64,000 nt of DNA from Heliopora coerulea (lineage: Eukaryota; Cnidaria; Anthozoa; Scleralcyonacea; Helioporidae), in NCBI GenBank assembly GCA_030142905.1, contig JASJOG010000069.1, positions 799,001 through 863,000 on the forward strand, read 5' to 3'. Positions 36,838 to 48,194 of this stretch are shown here, piece after piece (the first letter of the stretch is position 1; every line of letters begins with the position of its first letter). The notes below the pieces were generated by a model. It saw only the letters and a list, made by a program, of their open reading frames with translations. It was not told the DNA's origin and did no database searches. Position numbers and translations under genes: made by a program.

Positions 36838-39800
36838 GTCAGCTGCAGCTAATCTGTCTACAGAACAAAAGATATGGCCACCTTGTGTACGTTCTTGCTC
36901 AACGACTTCAATTGAATTTATAGACGAATAAAAAAGGAAAGAAAGTTGGGCAAGACGAGGAGGAAGTGGGCGTGAACCCATTGACTTTGCGAATGAAAAG
37001 AAGTACTAAAACAAAATGCTGTGGTGAGATCACATTTCTGATTATATTTTCCAGGGTGTATGTTATTTGAGAACTGATGCACTGGCGGGTTGCCTTGAGA
37101 AAGCGAAAGTGCTCGAGTAAGGCAACAGTCTACTCCAAAATAAAATTGTAGCCACGATTGAAATCGCTTACAACTATGATCACTTCGTTGCATCAAAATC
37201 TTCATTTAAATTGTTTGTATAACATCATATTTGAAAGGCGACATGTTAGCATTAAATGAAGACAATAGTCATAAGCCAGTTATCGATAACTTGGCGGCGA
37301 CGGAGAGGTCCTGGGCCAGCTGACGAAGTCGAATAGCGCTTTTGAATCTGCGGTCTTACGAAGAAAAACAAGAACGGAACAACGCGGTTTCTTATCTCAT
37401 AATCTTTTGTTAATGTCTTTAAATTTATTTTTGCCATATAACCGAGATGAAACTGAGAGTTCAACGCACAAAGGTAAGTTTTTGGAGCGAACAATAAATG
37501 GAAAGGAGACCATGCACTGAAGTATGTAACTTCCAGGCCTTCAGTTTGAAATAGAACTCATAATCCAGGGAATCAAGTCAGTTGTTCAATTGACTGAGTG
37601 ACAAAAAGCGCGTCTCGGAGCCCAGAATTACGTTACTGCTTAATTTTTCACTTTTTGGAAACTACCATTGAAGCTTTGGACGCGATATCCAGAGCCATGG
37701 GTTTGATTGCTAGTGAATAGTTTAAAATTGACTTTTAGAACTGCTCTTGCTTGTTTCCAGGCGAAGGCTTTCGCTTGACTATTTAAACTAGAAACTTATT
37801 TTTTCAAATCTCTGCCACATTGGTGGACATGAAATTTCCGTTAACCTACGATTTCCGGTGTTTTTACGGGTCCTTTTCGAATAGTTTTTACCTGGTGAAC
37901 AAAACCTTAAAGCGACGTACATGCTTGATAAACATTAAAAATACCATTTTTTGATTCAAAGGAATTAAAAATCATGCGCCAACTTAAATGTGAAAACTTA
38001 ACTAAAGTTCACGCATTCTTGTGCATGTTTCAAAGATCTAACCTCTCATTTTTCTGTTTCATAGAGAAAGGTAGTCGAGGAAGAAAAGGTCAGAAAGGCA
38101 AGTGCTAACTCTTGTTCTCTTTATAGTGTTTCAATGAAGTAGCTTAATCAAAGACAACAGTCGGTCAGGGATGTTCAAGGACATAAACGTTTGGAATGGA
38201 CAAACATCCCTGGACCACTTCAAAAGAAGTTACAGTCAAACCACTTGAAAATGGAAGCCTTTCAGTTTGAGACCTAGCCTATTACTTCCTCTTACAAGGG
38301 GCTGAAAACTAGGGTCGGTTTTATGAAGCCATGACAGTTTGTGTAGTGGATAAGGCCAAGTGAGTGAGCAACTCACATCCAAATAGCTTTTTCAAAAACT
38401 TGATTTATTGTCGCTACTGCGCAAAATGGCAAAAATTTAATCATATTTGCTTTTAATTTCGTCCATATCTTTCTAGTACCTCAAGATACATGTATATCCT
38501 AAAACATGTTTAATTTTTGTTCTGGATACATTTCAGGTGAAAGAGGAAGGCGGGGGAAGCGAGGTAAGTGACAACAATGAATGCTTAATCAATTAACTAT
38601 TTTTAAATAATGTACAAATTAAAATGCGTTAACATTCCAATCAAGTCCTCTAAACTTTGAACGGCCTCCTTTATTATTATTCAATACGTGTCATTTAACT
38701 TATATTTATTGTTCAGTATTCTAAATAAATTCACCATATTGTCATTGTATATATACTTCCAAATTTTCAAAACGCGATAACCGTTCATACAGAACTGCGT
38801 TCGAAACATATTTCGTGCTTATCGCCATTTTCTTGTATAAATTTTTCATCAGTTCTTATTGACAGCCTATGCAACAGAAGATAAAGTCGTTTTGCTCAAA
38901 AAAATTGGTCTCTTGGATGACAGACTTAAATATCTTCCAGGTGCAAAAGGAGACAAAGGCGATGCTGGAGATGACGGCAGGGATGGACAAGTTGGACAAC
39001 AAGGAACCAAAGGGGACAAAGGTGACCCAGAACTTTCGGTATAATTTAACATGGCATGCAGAGTAAAGAATTGCATGCAACTATTGTGTCGTGGGGATGG
39101 AACTCAGTATATTTTATCATTTTCATCTGAATTGGCGATTCTTACCTCGTTCTTGCATTTATAATTCAAGCATTTTAGCTTCACAAGACTAGATAGAAAA
39201 TTCACGTAAAAGAAGTTTTAAATTGACGAAAATGTGAATTAAGTCAATAAAATTATCTTTTTTGTAAATTTCTTACAAGTAGAGAAGGACAGAGAGGCGA
39301 CACTGGGGCTGTCGGTCGGGATGGATAATTTGGAATAGAAGTACAACAAGGAGCTAAAGGGAACAAAGGTGACCAGGGGACCGTAAACAAAGTAATAAAC
39401 AAGAATTCGTGTTAATTATTCATCATTCTTGTGTATTCTTGTAGGAGCAAAAGGAAAGATGGGGGTAACTGGACGTGACGGTCGGGATGGAAGAGATGGA
39501 CAACAAGGGTTACGAGGAACTAAAGGGGACAAAGGTGACCAAAAGCTTTTGTGATTAGCTTTCCTTGATGTATCAAAATGAAGTAACGACCTAGAATTTT
39601 TCGTCGTTGTTGATGCGTTTCTAATTGAACACATCGAATGATTAAATAGCAGCTAAATAAGTCACGTAACTGCTCTTAAGTTATTACGTCGTTTGATAAT
39701 GGAGCGTTCAAAATCCCTGAACCCCCTAATTATAAGTCACTGTTGTTGAGTGGAGGATGGCAAAAAATCCTTAACGTTAGTGAATAACTAATAGTGAATT

Positions 39801-42800
39801 AAACGAATGTCCAACCTTATATATTGGGCGATTTTTAAAAATAACTCTACCCTGGTTTACTTAGGCGAAAATGTACCGCGAACATAAATGTCCCTAAAAA
39901 TTAAATAACAAGGTTTACTCAAAAGCTTCGACGTGGGAATTTGTTGATCTTTCCTTTACAAGATAATTTAAACAGATGTCTACCGTTAAAGTTCCGAGTG
40001 TCAGAACCACAATTTCACAGTGTCCTGACGATGCCCTCGGCAACGGCCTTCAAGGCTCAATTAGAAGAGAACTCTCCACTAGACTTGCGGGGTCGTCAGT
40101 TCGATTCCCAGCAGGTGGCCTATGAGGTGGATTTTTATTAAATATGCAGTTCTGAAACCCGAAAATCTACTTCCACGACATGTATACTCATTTCAGGTAA
40201 CAGAGTGTAAACGCCTTCGATTCCTTGAATATACTCTTGCTTTATTGCCATTATCACCTAAACAAATACATAAATCCTGACCATACCCTCGGCAACGGCG
40301 TTCATGGCTCAGTAAGTCGAGTATTACACCAAGCTCGCAGGTTCGATTCCAAGAGTTGGGTTTTTCGCAGCTAGTCCCGGTTCAGTTTTAAAACGTCTGA
40401 TCTTTATGGTGGGTGATCCCCATCAAAACTAAATATTGAATTTGCTATGCTAGTGTTAATTTTATGGATCATGTATTTAACCAGTAAAGTGTATTTGCTG
40501 TGGCTTCACGCAATTTTATACTGTGTCCGATTTTATGATTGACTAAATTTTCTGTTCCAAAGTAGAAAAGGATGCGCATAAGCATCAGAAAATAGGGCGC
40601 ACAAAACTGAGTACTATTCTGTGACAAACCCAAATGTCTGTTCCACAGGAGAAAAGATTGGTAACTTGAATGCCACGTAATTCATTGAACTATATACTAT
40701 GTATATTCTACGTATATGAAGAGTTCAATCGGTTAATCTTGTCCCCACGATCTGCGCTCCTTTTGGCCATTGATCTCGCGCACCTCCCCCGCAATGGTTC
40801 ATTGTAGTGGCTGGACCTATGTTTTTGACAAAAAAGTCAGATAAAAGGCCGGACGTTCGCTTTTCTATCCCTTTAAATTTACTTCTTCAGTCTACAGACA
40901 TTCTACAGTCGAACTCAGATACTCAAACGAGAGTAACTAATGTAGCTCCGCAACAACTCGCTCCAAACTATGATCCAAACCAATCATGTGGAAGACAAAG
41001 TTCAAATAATTGAGCCCGAGAGGTTGCGAAGAAGCCATCTTTTTGAACTTTCGTAACCTTTTTATCCTTGTGGTAAGTGAGCGCGGGGCAAGTAATACTG
41101 TACAACTGTCAAGTTTAATATCGTCTCAAGGAGCAATGCGCCCTTCACGTCCTTCACGACGCGGTGCAACTCAGCCTTCTCAATACTGCAGTGTTTCTCG
41201 TGGTCTCCTAGTTAGGTTGACAAGTCAGTGATTGAATTTGCTAGTGTTAAGGCAAAAAGCTAATATCTCTAGTAACCTGCCTGATATGAAATGTATCAGT
41301 AGCGCAGTTAGCCTATAGACCCGTAGGCCCGAGCCTACATATTTTTCAGCCCACCTGCTTCATATTTTTAAAATGTGCAAAAGAAATACAGTTTCCTAAA
41401 ATAATTTTAAGACAAATTTCTACTAGTAGGATGAAACAAGTGCTTCTATCGTTTATAAGGATGGAACTCCTTTCTAGGTTGTTCAAAAAGACTCCTTTTT
41501 TGAGAAAAGATTGCTATTTTCATCCCTAATAACTTTTTAGTATTGTTTTTAACAATACAGAATAAAATGGCATGAAGCCACAGAAAATACTCCGTGGAAT
41601 CCCCCACAGAGATTCTGACTCTCGAAAATTTAACTTAAACGTACACTCATTTCTTGCAATCGAAAGTAAATGGAAATATTCCTTAAATATACGTTTTATA
41701 AGGAAATGTTCCTTAAATACAGATTTTTCGGCCCCATAAAACTGAACATTTATTCCCGTACCATGTTGGCCTGGGTGCTCCGAAATGGTTCGCGATATTT
41801 AGTCGGTTAATGTGTGTTTAAAGGTTGGTCAAATTAGCTTTACCAAAATCTATAAAAATGAAAAGGTATATCACAGCTGTTGAAAAATCACATACACAGA
41901 GATGCTATTTGGCTTGAGTTTTTCTGAGGTGTCAAAAACTGAAAAAGTAGGTATCGCCTTGGGGGAATTGAACCCCGTACAAAGATTTGTGAATGTATAA
42001 ATATATTTTATGTTAAGCTTGGTTGTTAACCTACGACAACAAACGCTTCTAACGTCACATGATCTTGATCTGCTCTGTACTCAACGTGGGTTCGATTCCA
42101 AGCCGGAAGGCCCAAAGTTGCATTTTTCGCAACAGGTCCCCTTCAATTCTTAAAAAAATGTCCTAATACTCGAAAGTTTCCTCTGTCATAAAAAACGTAA
42201 CTGTTAATCGAGTGTAATTGCCACAATATCCTTTAAGATATACCCTTCTAATCGTTGGTAGAGCATCGCACTAGATTCGCGAGGTCGCGGGTTCGATTCC
42301 CAGCCGCAAGGCCCAAATTTGCATTTTTCGCAACAGGTCCCGGTCGGGTCTTGAAAAAATCTCTTAAAAAAATTTCCATAACACTCGAAATTTTCCTCTA
42401 TCATAAAAAATTTATTGAAATAAAGGTTTGAACCTTAAACTTCTTTTACTTATTCCTTACATACAATAACGTTTTAAATTGCTTATGGATCAAAAATTGG
42501 GGACAAAAGGGTGCTGTGGTAGTGCCCGTGTCTCTGATCTCTGCGACTAGGGCTGAATTCCGGCTCCATACTAATACTTTCTAGCTTCCATATTTTACGT
42601 TTTCGAATATTTGGTTCGTTTCTGTCTGAATATTCGAACATTAGGGGAATATGGGTGTTGATTACAATCCTGGCCAAAAATACTGGGACACCACTTTAAA
42701 ATGAACTCACTTTTGCTCCCTCTCTCCCTCCTCCTCCTCCCTTGCGAGTTTTTGGTCAATTCTTTGCTTCGCGTACGACATAGCCAACATCCTCTTACAT

Positions 42801-45800
42801 GGTGGATGGAAGCAACATTGATGGAGGGGGGAGAGGGAGGAGTGAGCGATACTTCCTCTTTCGTCTTTTGTACGGTTAGTAGGGAGTCATTTGCAGCGCT
42901 GTCCCAGTTATTATTGGCCAAGATTGTAGAATAGAAGGATGCGGACTGCGGTGTGTGTAAGTGTAAAAAATATAATACAATGATATTCCATAACATACAT
43001 GCCAGGAATATCCGAACATTTTGTCAAAGAACCAAACGTGGATCTACCTTGTTAATTCTAAGTATAGTTTAGCATAAAATATTCTTAATTCCGACGGTCA
43101 AATCTAAAGCCTGTAGGTTTTGAATGATTTTCTCCAGCAATTCTAAATATCTTTCAGTTTTCCAAAGTGACCAAATATTTTTATTTCAGGTGAAAAGGGA
43201 GCACCTGGAATGAGAGCAATGGTACGCTTGAGCGTTATTTTGTGGTTACTGTCTGAAATGAAATGAAAGGAAAAAAGATTTTAACAAGTTAAAATCTTTT
43301 TTCATTTTCACTAGTCCAGCTCTGGTTCGTTAATAGCATTGTAGTGCCTTTTATTTTAACATTGATCTTACTGTGTATTAAACTTTGTTGGTTGTTACTA
43401 CAAGTTAAAAATAATTTATTTAATCGGCGTCACATAATGACTCCAGTTTAGAAAAATTAATGGGGTTACTAATTTTTTTTTACGAACTCATGTATAAGCC
43501 TCTGTCATTTTTCTTTAAATGCGATATTTCAATAACTTTTATTAATTGCCATAATGCTAAAGTAACTGGTCGTTTTACAATTATCTTATCTCATTTCTCA
43601 ATAAAAGTAATTTCAGTGAACAAATGGGCTTGGTTTTAGATGCTAAATATTCCTGTTAACGTTATTCGAACAATTCTATTACGCGTCCTGTCACCGACAC
43701 TCCTCAGTAGACTCATCGCTAGTTTTACGCTGTTTCTCGTGAATGAAAGTAATTTTTATTCAATCTCAGTATAACATTTTGTTTTCAATCAGAGAACGAA
43801 AATTAAACGTATACTTTGTCTAATAAGAGTGAGCGACATAACAATTGAAACAGCAATCAAAGTTTATGAGGAGTTTTATTCAGGCATTTACAAAGTTGGG
43901 AAGTCAATCGGCCTTCAAATTCATAATGACTACTCAAAGGTGTACTTATCAGTATTTTGTCAAGGATAACACGCAAATGAATATACAAAAGTATTATAAG
44001 CCACACGTTATTGTACATTACATTTAGTTCCCTGAATCAGCGCACATTGTTGGACAGAGTGGAAACGAGAATAATATGAATGCGACGTCAGATCCTAATG
44101 GTAAGTTACTGCTCGGGACTTTAATATCAATGTTAGTAATGATGATTGCGAGTAGATGGCCTTCGAAAACTTTGTCGACTTCATAATCGTAACGTACGTA
44201 CCAGAATTAAAAAAACATGTTTCCATAGTAATAACTGTATTGCAACTTCAGAAGCACTTACGTAGGGCTTGAAAGATGATTGGTATAGCAACTGAAAAAA
44301 TAATCAGTTGCTACGAGTATACTCAATTCGGAAACAGATGCATCGATGGAGCTCACATGTAATCACAGACGATTGGCCGACTGGATATAGGCCTGCTAAA
44401 CGTTTTGAAAACGTTGAAGTTCAAGCGAAGCTTGTGAAAAATAAACATCTGGATAAACGATCAAACTTTACGATACAACATTGGCTAATATATGCTGATC
44501 CAAAAAAGTTAGTTGGATAAAAAGTTTGCTGGCGGTCAAACATTTCCTGCGTCAAATTATGAGGTGTCACAAATGTTGATTTGTTTAGCCGCTTTTCCAA
44601 TTTTAAGAGGCTGAAGTCGTTAAGTGGCACTTTCTGAATTGTCAAATATAATCATCAACTAAAATTCCATCTTCATACCTTTTTCGGTGTTTCCACTTCT
44701 AAAGTTGGCGTTTTTGAAAATTTTAAAAAATGGACAGGAGAGAAAAATATGGTAACTATAGTACGGAAGTGAGGTCAACCTAGGGACGCGCAAAAATGTT
44801 GCAAAGTCATTCAATTTATATCTTCCAAGATCCACCTTAATAGAAGAAATGAATCGGCACATACACATTATAATTACGTCTCTTCATTAGTCTTCATGAT
44901 ATCCACGACTACGAGTATCATGAGGAATTCGTTAAGCAGTATTTTAATTTGCTGCATCACAACACATACCATACATATGTACATACATACGTACATAAAT
45001 ACATACATACATACATGCACAGACAAATATATGTACTTAAGGAGGGAATGCATGGTTACTTTTCTAGTTGGCATTCGGCCAATAAATGTAATGTATGTGG
45101 GAACCGTTCGAACAATGTTGTGCAACATGAACCCGCATAGTTTGCTTGCAATGCTCGAAAATCAGCCCTCGTTGTTCGGATGTGATGCCAGTATAGAGCT
45201 TCAGTATTTCTTATACCTCATGATTTGTAGAGGCAAACTTTTAACCGATAGCAACTGCAATCCAACTTACGTTGTTAGAGGTACAACAGGTGCAACAAAT
45301 ATTCACCAACGTTGCACAACAATGTTCGAGCATTTAGCCAGGTCTTAAACAAAACTATTTGGTAGGTTGTCCGCCATTAATGGATTTTATTGATGTTGAT
45401 GTTTAAATTGGTTAGTCTTGAGAAACACTACTGATTGTAACTCACGTTTTGACTTTTGATAACCCCTTAAACAGTTATTTACCTGACTTGAACATACTGA
45501 GCGAAATTGTTGTGGAATTTTCATTTAAATTTCCTCAACGGTTTTTACTGTTCCTCGTGCTGTAATTTCTTGAGTGACTGCTTCTTTCAATATCACTACA
45601 GTTTATATACTAACATCCTGGAACATCGGACACACAAAAGGACAAATGTTATACTCGAATGGATATCTTATGGTCGGTGTCGAAGGATACTACTATATCT
45701 ACTGCCAGGTTTACTATAGAGATGGCCGTTCTCCTATTACAGGATACATGGTGTACATCGACGACAAACCAGTACTTGAAGCTTCAAATTCAGTCATTAG

Positions 45801-45948
45801 TTTAATAAGAAAAATTAACACCAATTATATTGGAGGCGTCTTCCATATCTACGCTGGTCAAAAGATAAGTATCCGAACAGTATATCGTCAGAAGTTTTAT
45901 TTTAACGAAAAACAATCTTATTTCGGCGCGTTTATGATACACCAATAA
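36559..45948 (+). CDS. TNFL-4: collagen-stalked TNF-family ligand, paralog of TNFL-3
   Basis: Nine usable exons: 36559-36837, 36924-37023, 38065-38097, 38537-38563, 38941-39021, 39445-39534, 43190-43221, 44028-44100 and 45602-45948. They total 1062 nt, for 353 aa plus stop. Layout: membrane helix about 12-34, a heptad-like stretch (I-A-K-Q-A-G-E-I), furin-type RMKR at 116-119, Cys-Cys at 125-126, collagen about 129-211, TNF homology about 215-353. The equivalent of TNFL-3 exon 6 (39279-39368) is dead; since it is 90 nt and phase 1 to 1, skipping it keeps the frame and removes ten triplets. The 38941 exon is also 9 nt shorter than its TNFL-3 partner. Exon 3 again ends at a GC donor. Gene structure and intron remnants match TNFL-3, so the two arose by segmental duplication. 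Confidence 0.85.
39279..39368 (+). pseudogene. Dead collagen exon inside TNFL-4
   Basis: This is a 90-nt counterpart of TNFL-3 exon 6 (22752-22841), with the same triplets around R-G-D-T-G and G-R-D-G. The acceptor TTACAG of TNFL-3 is TTACAA here. The frame has TAA after G-R-D-G, and one Gly is changed to Val (G-Q-Q becomes V-Q-Q). The exon cannot be spliced in or read, and its phase 1 to 1 symmetry lets the gene survive without it. Confidence 0.82.
40029..40130 (+). repeat. tRNA-derived SINE, copy 1
   Basis: CCCTCGGCAACGGC-type head and a B-box-like CAGTTCGATTCCCAGC. It lies in the TNFL-4 intron between the last two collagen exons. Confidence 0.55.
40281..40440 (+). repeat. tRNA-derived SINE, copy 2
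   Basis: Same head (ACCCTCGGCAACGGCGTTCA), B box CAGGTTCGATTCC, and the family tail TTTTTCGCA-C-GTCCCGGTT. Confidence 0.6.
42060..42195 (+). repeat. tRNA-derived SINE, copy 3
   Basis: B box GTGGGTTCGATTCC, then AAGGCCCAAAGTTGCATTTT, CGCAACAGGTCCC and an ACTCGAAAGTTTCCTC tail. The head is decayed. Confidence 0.6.
42234..42425 (+). repeat. tRNA-derived SINE, copy 4 (best preserved)
   Basis: A box TTGGTAGAGCATCGCAC, B box CGGGTTCGATTCCC, then the same body and tail as copy 3, ending in AATAAAGG. The A and B boxes are those of an internal RNA polymerase III promoter. Confidence 0.65.
42665..42926. mobile_element. Tc1/mariner-like MITE
   Basis: The ends CAATCCTGGCCAAAAATACT and AGTTATTATTGGCCAAGATTG are inverted repeats flanked by TA on each side. 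It is 262 bp, and both-strand open frames over it are not genes. Confidence 0.65.
43270..43303. repeat. Perfect 34-bp palindrome
   Basis: 16-bp arms (GAAAAAAGATTTTAAC) around AA, 48 nt downstream of the last collagen exon of TNFL-4. Confidence 0.8.
44395..44640. repeat. ACATTGTTG-type dispersed repeat in a TNFL-4 intron
   Basis: Counterpart of 29250-29700, about 300 nt after the ESAH exon. It contains ATACAACATTGGCTAATAT and TTTGTTTAGCCGCTTTTCC. Confidence 0.45.
44960..45022. repeat. TACA-type microsatellite
   Basis: Imperfect CATA/TACA repeats of about 60 bp in the last TNFL-4 intron. They cause the YIHTYIH-type reading frames. Confidence 0.75.
45100..45350. mobile_element. Further ACATTGTTG-type element in TNFL-4
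   Basis: It starts near GTTCGAACAATGTTGTGCAA and ends near GTTGCACAACAATGTTCGAG, which are inverted repeats of each other. This looks like a short MITE. Confidence 0.5.
45602..45948 (+). CDS. TNFL-4 terminal exon: TNF homology domain
   Basis: The acceptor is CTACAG at 45596-45601. It reads VYILTSWNIGHTKGQMLYS, GYYYIYCQVYYRDG, YIGGVF, GQKISIR and [10 protein letters not shown], then TAA. The serine of the Y-S-Q core is replaced by a cysteine, the only cysteine in any of the five TNF domains here. Confidence 0.9.
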
Positions 45949-46207
45949 TCGGATTTTAGTTACGAGTTGTACATACTGTACTAGAATGACGAGTCCTCAC
46001 ACGAATGTTTGGCTAGTTCAGTAATATTGAAGGACGTGTACGTCTGAAATCAAATGAACTTTGATCATGATAAAAGTACAGGTTACATGTATAGTTGTAG
46101 GAATACTGTTTATAATAAATGTAATAGAGTATCAAAATAGATAATTACGAAAACTACTGTAAAATTAGTTACCTGTGTAAGTATAAATTTTTATTAAAAA
46201 TCAGAAA

Positions 46208-46213
46208 AATAAA
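46208..46213 (+). terminator. Candidate polyadenylation signal, TNFL-4
   Basis: AATAAA about 260 nt after the stop, in the same conserved context as the TNFL-3 site. Another AATAAA is at 46114-46119. Confidence 0.4.
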
Positions 46214-46235
46214 AGTGAAGTGAAAAATAAGTTTG

Positions 46236-48190
46236 ATAAAAAGAAGGACGAATGAACACCAAGCTGGTGTAAATATGATTGACATGGAGCTACTGGTGAA
46301 CATATTGACAAGACGGTCCCAAGAAAGTCACTACAAATAAATTTATTGCCAAACGTCTACGTTGATGTTATACACTTAATGTCTGGTCTTGAGAGAAAAT
46401 GTTTCCCGACGGACGAGACGTTAAGTGTTTTGTTATATAGCGACGGCGACAAAAAAAAAGGAAACGAGTTCATTCAGAGCTCTATAGTTTTACCAAATTT
46501 TATGCGAGTGATTCTCCAGCTGAGACCTCCATACGAAATACTGACAATATCGCAGCAGCATTTTTAGCAGCATTTTGTGTATTTTTCGAGTCTTTTACCT
46601 TTTTAAGGTCACGTATTTCATCATGTGAAAAATTGCAAAAAATGTGATTTCTTGACCTCATGGTTCAGGGGCCCAACCAGGAATGTCGATGGGCAGGTGT
46701 CGGGGCGATGTATCAAGGCACCGTCAGGCGATTTTTATAATTTCGAGTGCAGTAGGTCAACGTGGCTTTGGCGAATGAGGCAAAAAACTGTCGCTAACAG
46801 GCCACACATAAGATCCACAAAAAGGGCACGTATCGCGATCCCTAACCCCCTTAGTTGCGCCCCTAGGATCCATTTGTGTCTTCGTGTTAAATAAACATCT
46901 ATCTACAACTGGACTTTCTGCTACTTATCGCCACAGTTCATCCGGTATGCTGTAATCATGTGCAGTTACCATACTCTGTCCACATGCTGTTGTTGCCCGT
47001 GCGGGCAATAATTTTAGAATTGCTACCGGACCTAAGTAGGATACATTTAGATTGAGATAAAACCACGTAACTCATTGAATTTAAAAATATCGTGGATCCA
47101 ACTGATCGTTTTTTGGTAGGCTATGAACAAATTTAACCGAACCAAATTAGGAACACCAATTTGAGAAAAAATTCTCAGGGTGGCCATCGATTGCCTTGGA
47201 ATCTTACACTGACCGGATATGTCAGCTGTCTTTTGACAAATGTTGGGTCATAAACGGAAATGATTTAATGAATATTTTACCTATATTTCACTCGATGACG
47301 AAGAAGATTTCGAGTGAAATTAACATCTGTGGCAGACATTCAAAAATAAATGGATTGTTCACCAACCTGAACATATACTTTCCTCTGAATTACTTTTTTT
47401 AAGATAACAAGTTCCCAGGTCACTCATCCTTTGAAAAGACAAAAAGAAACTAAGATAAAAGAAGGTATGGTAACTGCCTTTATCTTGAACTCTGTTTCGA
47501 CATTGGGGATAATATCTGGAGCATTAAAATATTCAAAAACTGATCACAAACAAAAATCTTTAAAAAATTTTGTTAATGAAATAAACGTCACGCGTGTGGG
47601 AGCTAGGAGATGTATTGGATGATAGATGGACATTCGTCAAGCTCGGACGACAAAAAAAGGTTTTGGAGATTCGATCTCCGTCAGGGGGTCCGAAATCGTT
47701 TTTCTGATCCCCCTGTTGAAATCCATGACTATGTTATGTTGTTTAGCGAAATACGTCATGGACTCATTCTAATTGTAGGTTTAAAGCTTTGATCTCTCAT
47801 TTTTATAATTTTGCGAATTATATTGATGCTTTAAATGGGATTTTTCGATCCAGTAAGTTTGTGGTAGAAACAGGCCTATTCAGTTGGTTAGTTTTTGTTG
47901 AAACCAGAAAATGTCGAAAATGCCATTATTACATCGGTTTCCTTAAGGTAATCCTATTGAAAAGAAACAAAGATGTTGGTTGAATTCATTTTAATTATTT
48001 TCAAACGTTTGGATAGCCTTAAAATTTATTTTTGTTGATTATAAATTCATTTTATGGGATTTATGAGGGGTCTTGACTTTATGAGTACTTGAAGTTTCGG
48101 CGTTTTGAAAATAAAAACATTGGTTGAAATAACGAACACCACGTAATGGCGAAGTATATTGGCCAGGTTAGTGTAGTTTTGCGAAAGATT
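46236..48190. other. Intergenic region downstream of TNFL-4
   Basis: A possible short MITE spans about 46666-46866 (CAGGGGCCCAAC and GTTGCGCCCCTAG ends, no target duplication seen). Several adjacent short frames at 47196-47983 have no family signature. A small hairpin with ATTTCACTCGA arms is at 47286-47320. Confidence 0.4.
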
Positions 48191-48194
48191 GTAA

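Larger units (their letters stand above)
36145..46235 (+). repeat. Segmental duplication, copy B (contains TNFL-4)
   Basis: This is the partner of 18430-32350. It begins with the TGTAGCCC / GGAGATCCAG segment also found at 18470-18530 and ends with the AAAATAAAAG / GAAGTGAAAA segment shared with 32325-32350. Copy B carries its own later insertions: SINEs at 40000-42420 and a mariner-like MITE at 42665-42926. Confidence 0.7.

Noticed and set aside
42595..42996. 133-codon minus-strand open frame
   Set aside because: It spans a mariner-like MITE with terminal inverted repeats; no protein signature.
44896..45348. 150-codon open frame in a TNFL-4 intron
   Set aside because: It runs through a TACA microsatellite and a MITE; no conserved counterpart in TNFL-3.
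46666..46866. Possible MITE with CAGGGGCCCAAC and GTTGCGCCCCTAG ends
   Set aside because: The ends look inverted, but no target duplication was found, so it is only mentioned within the intergenic entry.
47196..47983. Adjacent short open frames that might form one broken gene
   Set aside because: No motif of any known family was recognised and no splice pattern supports joining them.
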